Shown piece by piece: positions 59,728 through 64,000 of a DNA stretch of 64,000 bases. Positions within the stretch are counted from its first letter, which is position 1. The number at the start of each line of letters is the position of its first letter. Made by a program: the position numbers and the translations under genes. The notes under the pieces are model-generated. The model made no database searches and had not been told where the DNA came from. It saw only the letters and a list, made by a program, of their open reading frames with translations. Source of the stretch: Pirellulales bacterium (GTDB lineage Bacteria > Planctomycetota > Planctomycetia > Pirellulales > Thermoguttaceae); the NCBI GenBank assembly GCA_016931995.1, contig JAFGDS010000142.1, positions 1 to 64,000 on the forward strand, written 5' to 3'.

Positions 59728-60332
59728 CGGAATTCACCACGGAGACGCGGAGGCACGGAGAAGGAGAAGGACGGGAAGGGAACCACGGATGAACACGGAT
59801 AAGAAGGAGGGATAAAGAAACCGCGGATGGACGTGGATGAACGCAGATGGAAGAGACATGGGGGGCTGGGGGCGGAGGATGAGGGACGGGAACGTGCGGA
59901 TGAAATCGCGGACCATCTGCCGCCGAGTCCGGATCAACTTGTCATGCTCAAACGAAGCGAAGCATCTCAACCTCCAGTAGTTCCAGGTTTTGCCGAAACC
60001 GGACACGGTCATTCTGAGCGAAGCGAAGAATCTTCCTCGCCACCGAGATCCTTCGCCGCGCTCAGGATGACTTGCGGGGGCGAATTTGGAACTACTGACC
60101 TCACAATGTCAAGGAGATCCTTCGCTGCGCTCAGGATGACAAAAAATGAACGAGACTGTCGTTTGGGAAAGCGATTTTTATCCCGTAATCCCCCAACTCC
60201 ATCCGCGTCCATCCGCGGTTCCTTCCCGTGTTTCTTTCTTTCCCTTATCCGTGTTCATCCGTGTTCATCCGTGTTTATCTGTGGTTCCTTCCCCCTCCGT
60301 GTCTCCGTGGTGAACTCGGATTCCTCGGTAAG
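59728..60332. repeat. Large repeat cluster, no gene
   Basis: This 605-base gap contains GCGGAG/CACGGAG units (59741-59775) and several copies of GGAACCACGGATGAACAC and its complement (59779-59850, 60200-60300). Two CATCC-GAGCG family palindromes lie at about 60010-60075 and 60115-60140. It ends with GTGTCTCCGTGGTGAA, the complement of the beginning, so the whole cluster is itself roughly inverted. It separates convergent genes. Confidence 0.8.
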
Positions 60333-62924
60333 TTACCGATCGAGCGCGGTAAGCTCGGCTTGCCAGAATTGGGCCGCCTCGGGTCGGCCGCCGGCGGTGA
60401 AGCGGTCGATTGCCCGGCGGTACATCTTGAGGCAGAATGGGCTGGGCCGGTCGCCGCGCTTTTTGGGGATCTTCGGCAGAAGCTGCTGGTAGAAATCGAG
60501 CAACTGCTCCGAGGCGCCGCGGACCTTCGGACAGACGGCCTCGAGCCGATCGAGCATCTTGGGCACGTATCGGCCCTCGTCCGCGAAGGCCAAAATCGTG
60601 CTCGATAGCGCCTGGATCGCCTCGGAATACCGCTGTTGGCCGGCCAACTCGTCGGCGTATTGCGCGACCGCCTCGCAGGCCAGATCGGGCCGCTTCGCCT
60701 GGACGTACAGCGCCACGAGCTGCCCGTAGAGCTGCGACCGTTTGTTGGGCACGGTTTGGAACGCGACGAGATCGTCGAAGATCTCCCACGTGAAGTCGGG
60801 AAACTTCGCGAACGTGACGAACAGGCCGTCCAGCACGTTCATCATCACCTTGGCGTAGCGCTGGGTGAAGAGACCGTCCTTGGACATCCGGGCGATGCCG
60901 CGCCAGGCGTCCTCGTTGCCCGGGCAGAGTTGGATCACCCGGCTGAGGAAGTCCAACCGCGCGTCCACGTCCATCGCGGCCTTGTCGCGGAGCATGGGGT
61001 AGGCCTTCATGAGGAGCGCGGCATGGCGTTTGTTTTGCGGGCTAAGGCCCACGGCGTGCAGACGCAGCTCGAGCTGGCGGTCCGTGATCCGCTGGTTGGT
61101 TTGGGGGTCGTGGAGCTTGCCGATGTAGTAGCGGTCGCCGCGGTAGCGGCCGTACGATTCGAGCGAGAAGTTGATTTGGGTGGGCGTCACGCCCAGCAGC
61201 TCGACCCACATCACCCACGCGTGGCTCTCGCCGCCGCGGGACTGGCCGGAGACGAACGTGGCCGGCACGCCCAGGCACTTGCCCACCCGCGAGGCAAAGT
61301 CGGCCTGGATCGCGCAAACCCCGCCGTACTGGCAGATATTCGGCAGGTCGTACGGGTGGCCGTTGAGCCGGGCGGTGGCGTCGTCCGTCTCGAGCATCAC
61401 CGTGTCGTAGGGCACGTCGTGGTAGCACTTGCCGAACATCGCCCGCTTGGAAAGATACTTCTCCAGGGCCCATTGTCGCTCGACCAGCGGCGTGCAATGG
61501 TCGACGGTGAGGGTGAGAAACTCCCAGGGCATCCACTGCGCGCGGCCCTGCATGAGGCCCTCGGTGTCCAGAAAGTACTGGAAGTTGTCCATCGCGCCCG
61601 TCCGGCCCGGCGGAAGGGTGCTCTTCGTGCGGCGTTGATGGGGCGCGTAGTCGTAGATGCCGCGGCCCTGCTGGTCCCACACCACGGCCAGCGCGATGGC
61701 CAAATCGGCGTAGGCCGGGAAGCGGTCCGGGTGTTTCTCGACCAGGTCGGAGAATAGCCCGACCGCGCCGGAGATGTTGTCGTGCTCGGGGTTGATCGCC
61801 GTGTACAACTCCTCCTGGATGGCTTTGTGCCCGGCGAACCAACGGTCCATCGCCTCGCGCCGCCCGCCCAAGCCGCGGCGGATCTCGGCTTCGTGCTCGC
61901 GGGCGAAACGCTCGGCGAAAACCTCGCGCAGCACGGGATAGCTCTTGGGCAAAAAGATGCGGTTCTTGGGCAGAAGGTCCAGAAGACGCCGATCCCCCTC
62001 GTCGTTGGGCGAAGGCGCCGGCGCGGCGGCGACCGAAGCGATCGGCTCGGGCGCCGTGGCGTTTGGTTCGTTTTCGCCCTGGCCGGTCGAGTCCAACGGC
62101 GTCGCGCTGGCCGTCGACGCCGCGTCCTTGATCCGGACGTCGAACGCCCGCCGGGCGGAAAGGCCGCCGGGCCCCGCCTCGGACACGGCCACGGTGATGC
62201 GGTACGTCTTGCCCGGGGCGGCATCGCGCGGCGTCCAGGTGAACGCGCCGGTCTTCGCGTCGATCCTTGCCCCATCCGGCGGATGGCCCGAGAGTCGGAA
62301 CGTCAACTCGCGGGCGGGATCGTCGGGGTCTTCCGCCGTTGCGGTGAAGTGGACCGGCGCGCCGGGCGCAACGGTGACCGACTCGATCGGGTCGAGCTTC
62401 GGCGGGCGATTCACCTCGGCCACGGCGATCTCGAACGTGGCCTCCGCCTGCTGGTCGCCGGCGGCCACGCCCAGGCGAACGCGGTATTGCCCCGGGCCCT
62501 GCCGTTCGTTGGGCGTCCACGAGAATTCGCCCGTCGCGACGTTCACCTTCGCGCCGGCGGGCCCTTCGATCAAACGGAACGTTCGCCCGTCGCGGCCGGC
62601 CGCTGGATCGACCAGTTGCGGCGTGAAGGTGAGCGTGGCCAGCTCGTCCATGGCGACGTCGTCGATCGGCCGCAGCGCCAGCGGCCCCGGCCGGCCCAAC
62701 GTGGAGAACGCGACGACAAGAACGATCGCTCCGGCGACCGCCAAACCGCCGACCATCAGCCACGGCGCCAACCGCGAGAAGGTTCCCCCTCGCCGTCCAG
62801 CGGCCGCGCGCGCGACGCGATCCGAGGTGTCGATCTGGACGACCGGGGAAATAACGGGCGGGCTACTGCCGGGCGAGGCGCTCGTCCGCGAGGGTCGATC
62901 CCGGTCGGAGGACGCGCCAGGCAT
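60333..62924 (-). CDS. Membrane protein with Ig-like domains and a transglutaminase-like domain
   Basis: 863 residues. A Ser/Arg-rich cytosolic N-terminus and one helix (LMVGGLAVAGAIVLVVAFST) lead to two Ig-like cadherin/He_PIG domains (FRLIEGPAGAKVNVATGEFS and FRLSGHPPDGARIDAKTGAF). After a linker comes a helical region and a transglutaminase-like core. Its probable catalytic Cys is at 537 (QYGGVCAIQADFASRVGK) and His at 568 (GGESHAWVMWVEL). The C-terminus is helical and TPR-like. It should act outside the cytosol on proteins or peptides, or as a scaffold. The third catalytic residue (Asp) is not obvious. It is preceded by a palindromic repeat. Confidence 0.8.
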   Translation of the reverse strand: MPGASSDRDRPSRTSASPGSSPPVISPVVQIDTSDRVARAAAGRRGGTFSRLAPWLMVGGLAVAGAIVLVVAFSTLGRPGPLALRPIDDVAMDELATLTFTPQLVDPAAGRDGRTFRLIEGPAGAKVNVATGEFSWTPNERQGPGQYRVRLGVAAGDQQAEATFEIAVAEVNRPPKLDPIESVTVAPGAPVHFTATAEDPDDPARELTFRLSGHPPDGARIDAKTGAFTWTPRDAAPGKTYRITVAVSEAGPGGLSARRAFDVRIKDAASTASATPLDSTGQGENEPNATAPEPIASVAAAPAPSPNDEGDRRLLDLLPKNRIFLPKSYPVLREVFAERFAREHEAEIRRGLGGRREAMDRWFAGHKAIQEELYTAINPEHDNISGAVGLFSDLVEKHPDRFPAYADLAIALAVVWDQQGRGIYDYAPHQRRTKSTLPPGRTGAMDNFQYFLDTEGLMQGRAQWMPWEFLTLTVDHCTPLVERQWALEKYLSKRAMFGKCYHDVPYDTVMLETDDATARLNGHPYDLPNICQYGGVCAIQADFASRVGKCLGVPATFVSGQSRGGESHAWVMWVELLGVTPTQINFSLESYGRYRGDRYYIGKLHDPQTNQRITDRQLELRLHAVGLSPQNKRHAALLMKAYPMLRDKAAMDVDARLDFLSRVIQLCPGNEDAWRGIARMSKDGLFTQRYAKVMMNVLDGLFVTFAKFPDFTWEIFDDLVAFQTVPNKRSQLYGQLVALYVQAKRPDLACEAVAQYADELAGQQRYSEAIQALSSTILAFADEGRYVPKMLDRLEAVCPKVRGASEQLLDFYQQLLPKIPKKRGDRPSPFCLKMYRRAIDRFTAGGRPEAAQFWQAELTALDR

Positions 62925-62981
62925 GCCAGTCTCTGCTCCTCTTGGGAAAAGCCTCCTTTTATTCTAATCCAGCCGGGCGCG

Positions 62982-63085
62982 GCGTGCCACTGCTGGCTTG
63001 TCCAGCAGTGCCGGCGAATCCTGGGGGAGAAAAGGGCGGATTCCGGGGGAGAAACGCTGCCGGACAAGCCAGCAGTGGCACACCC
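62982..63085. repeat. Palindromic repeat, GCCACTGCTGGC family
   Basis: Arms GCCACTGCTGGCTTGTCCAG and GGACAAGCCAGCAGTGGCAC flank a centre with GGGGGAGAAAAGGGCGGATT. It is the fourth clear copy of this family. Confidence 0.85.
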
Positions 63086-63116
63086 AAAGCGGCCGCAACG
63101 CATTTCCAAACACGTT

Positions 63117-64000
63117 CTAACGGCCGGCCCGGCGGCAAAGCAGGAATCCGCCGAGAATCGCGCCGGCCAGAATCGCCGCGAGCGACGGCTCGGGCACGGC
63201 CGCCGTCGGGCCGGAACCGTCCCGCCAGTTGGCCGCGAGGACGGCAAGATCCAGGTCGTCCACGTGCCCGTCGCCGTTGAAATCGCCTTGTCCCCAACCC
63301 ACCCCGGAGGTCTTCAGCCAGTTGGCCGCGACGAGCGCGGCGTCGTGTTTGTCGACGGTCCCGTCGTCGTTTGCGTCGCCGGGAACCCGCGAGATGGTCC
63401 GCGAGAACTGGCCGGACACGGCCAACAGCCCGTCGCCCCATACTCGCGCGCGGACCGTGTATCCTCCGATCACGGTGGTGAGGAAGTTGGACTCCGGCAC
63501 CGCGACGGGCAGCGTCATATTGACGTTGTACGTCGCCTGGGCGCCGGAGATGCCCGCCAGCGCCGCGGCAATCGTCCCGGTCCCGGCTCCATTGGCCGTA
63601 AGGGGATCCGCGGCCTGATCCGCGTCGAAGGGCGTCATCGCGCCGAAGATCGGCCCTTCGCCGTAGACGTGGAACACGCCCGCGTTGGTAATCACCCGGT
63701 GGTCCGCGCCGTTGAACTGCCCGGCGACCACGTGACTTGGGGGGCTGGGCGTTTGCGCCGTGGCGCCGATGCCGTCGCCTTGCGCGTGCACTTGGCCCAA
63801 GAGGTCGCCGAAATCGAGCGCGTAGTGCGCATCGCTAAGCCAAATTTGTCCCCCGGTGATCGTCAGGCCATTGACGTTGGACACGGCGTGCGTGGCCGGA
63901 TCGAAATCGAGGTCCACGTCCACCAGAAGATTGCCGGTCACCTCCATCGTCTGGAGTTGCGACACGGCGCCGAACCCGACCACCTCAACCGCAAAAGTGA
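63117..64000 (-). CDS. Secreted dockerin-type PEP-CTERM protein (5' end outside window)
   Basis: At least 294 residues; the frame is open to the right edge (TFAVEVVGFGAV before the first possible start). The visible part is beta-rich and low in charge (FDPATHAVSNVNGLTITGGQ, NAGVFHVYGEGPIFGAM). It ends with two dockerin-type loops (GDANDDGTVDKHDAALVAAN and DFNGDGHVDDLDLAVLAANW) and a PEP-CTERM anchor (VPEPSLAAILAGAILGGFLL, then CRRAGR). The tail closely matches that of the gene at 55171-56346. Export and surface anchoring are predicted. The N-terminus and function are unseen. Confidence 0.82.
   Translation of the reverse strand, partial: TFAVEVVGFGAVSQLQTMEVTGNLLVDVDLDFDPATHAVSNVNGLTITGGQIWLSDAHYALDFGDLLGQVHAQGDGIGATAQTPSPPSHVVAGQFNGADHRVITNAGVFHVYGEGPIFGAMTPFDADQAADPLTANGAGTGTIAAALAGISGAQATYNVNMTLPVAVPESNFLTTVIGGYTVRARVWGDGLLAVSGQFSRTISRVPGDANDDGTVDKHDAALVAANWLKTSGVGWGQGDFNGDGHVDDLDLAVLAANWRDGSGPTAAVPEPSLAAILAGAILGGFLLCRRAGR

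Overview
The window looks like a chromosomal segment of a GC-rich Planctomycetota bacterium. Pointers are: a giant secreted protein whose N-terminus carries the LLEARQLLAV variant of the planctomycete LEPR-like motif; three secreted proteins ending in VPEP-type PEP-CTERM anchors, two of them with dockerin-like calcium repeats; a BBP2-type beta-barrel; a membrane Ser/Thr kinase and several FHA domains; a HTH-REC fusion regulator; and many short palindromic intergenic repeats of the kind that read as HPERSEGS, NPLPKGEG or LLDKPAVAP when translated. No rRNA, CRISPR array, phage or transposase gene was seen. One tRNA-Gly(GCC) is present.

Layout. 1-3064 (-): C-terminally truncated giant Ig/cadherin/VCBS-repeat exoprotein. 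3524-4975 (+): outer-membrane beta-barrel. 5198-22133 (-): one long Tad/Flp pilus locus. In transcription order it holds a CpaF ATPase, two tiny pilins, a prepilin peptidase, TadE/TadG-like pseudopilins, an unknown membrane protein, CpaB/RcpC, a second CpaF fused to an FHA domain, TadB, TadC, a zinc-ribbon membrane protein and a large Ser/Thr kinase. The kinase ectodomain combines four small beta-like modules with a caspase-like fold that has lost its catalytic residues. 22683-28946 (+): thioester-containing alpha-2-macroglobulin. 29162-38850: housekeeping and accessory genes (purE, DUF4143 ATPase, GNAT, ECF sigma factor, ferredoxin, HNH nuclease, SNase, leuB, DUF6985-like protein, alpha-oxoamine synthase). 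39120-42031: PEP-CTERM protein and lipoprotein. 42126-45157 (-): tRNA-Gly, trigger factor and two ClpP subunits. 45630-47517 (+): FHA protein and amidohydrolase. 47504-50318 (-): NtrB/NtrC-like sensor kinase and sigma-54 regulator. 50589-59727 (+): mnmG, HTH-REC regulator, histidine kinase, PEP-CTERM/dockerin protein, small membrane protein, LarA-like protein and cardiolipin synthase. 60333-64000 (-): Ig-like/transglutaminase membrane protein and a partial PEP-CTERM/dockerin protein.

Two themes tie the region together. First, the Tad locus seems to carry its own phospho-signalling pair: a kinase at the downstream end and an FHA domain on one of its two motor ATPases. Second, short palindromic repeats have invaded not only intergenic DNA but also gene edges and one gene interior. 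A repeat block interrupts the alpha-oxoamine synthase in frame just before its PLP lysine. A nested repeat forms the apparent N-terminus of the TadG-like protein. Repeats also supply the stop codons of tadC and the LarA-like gene.
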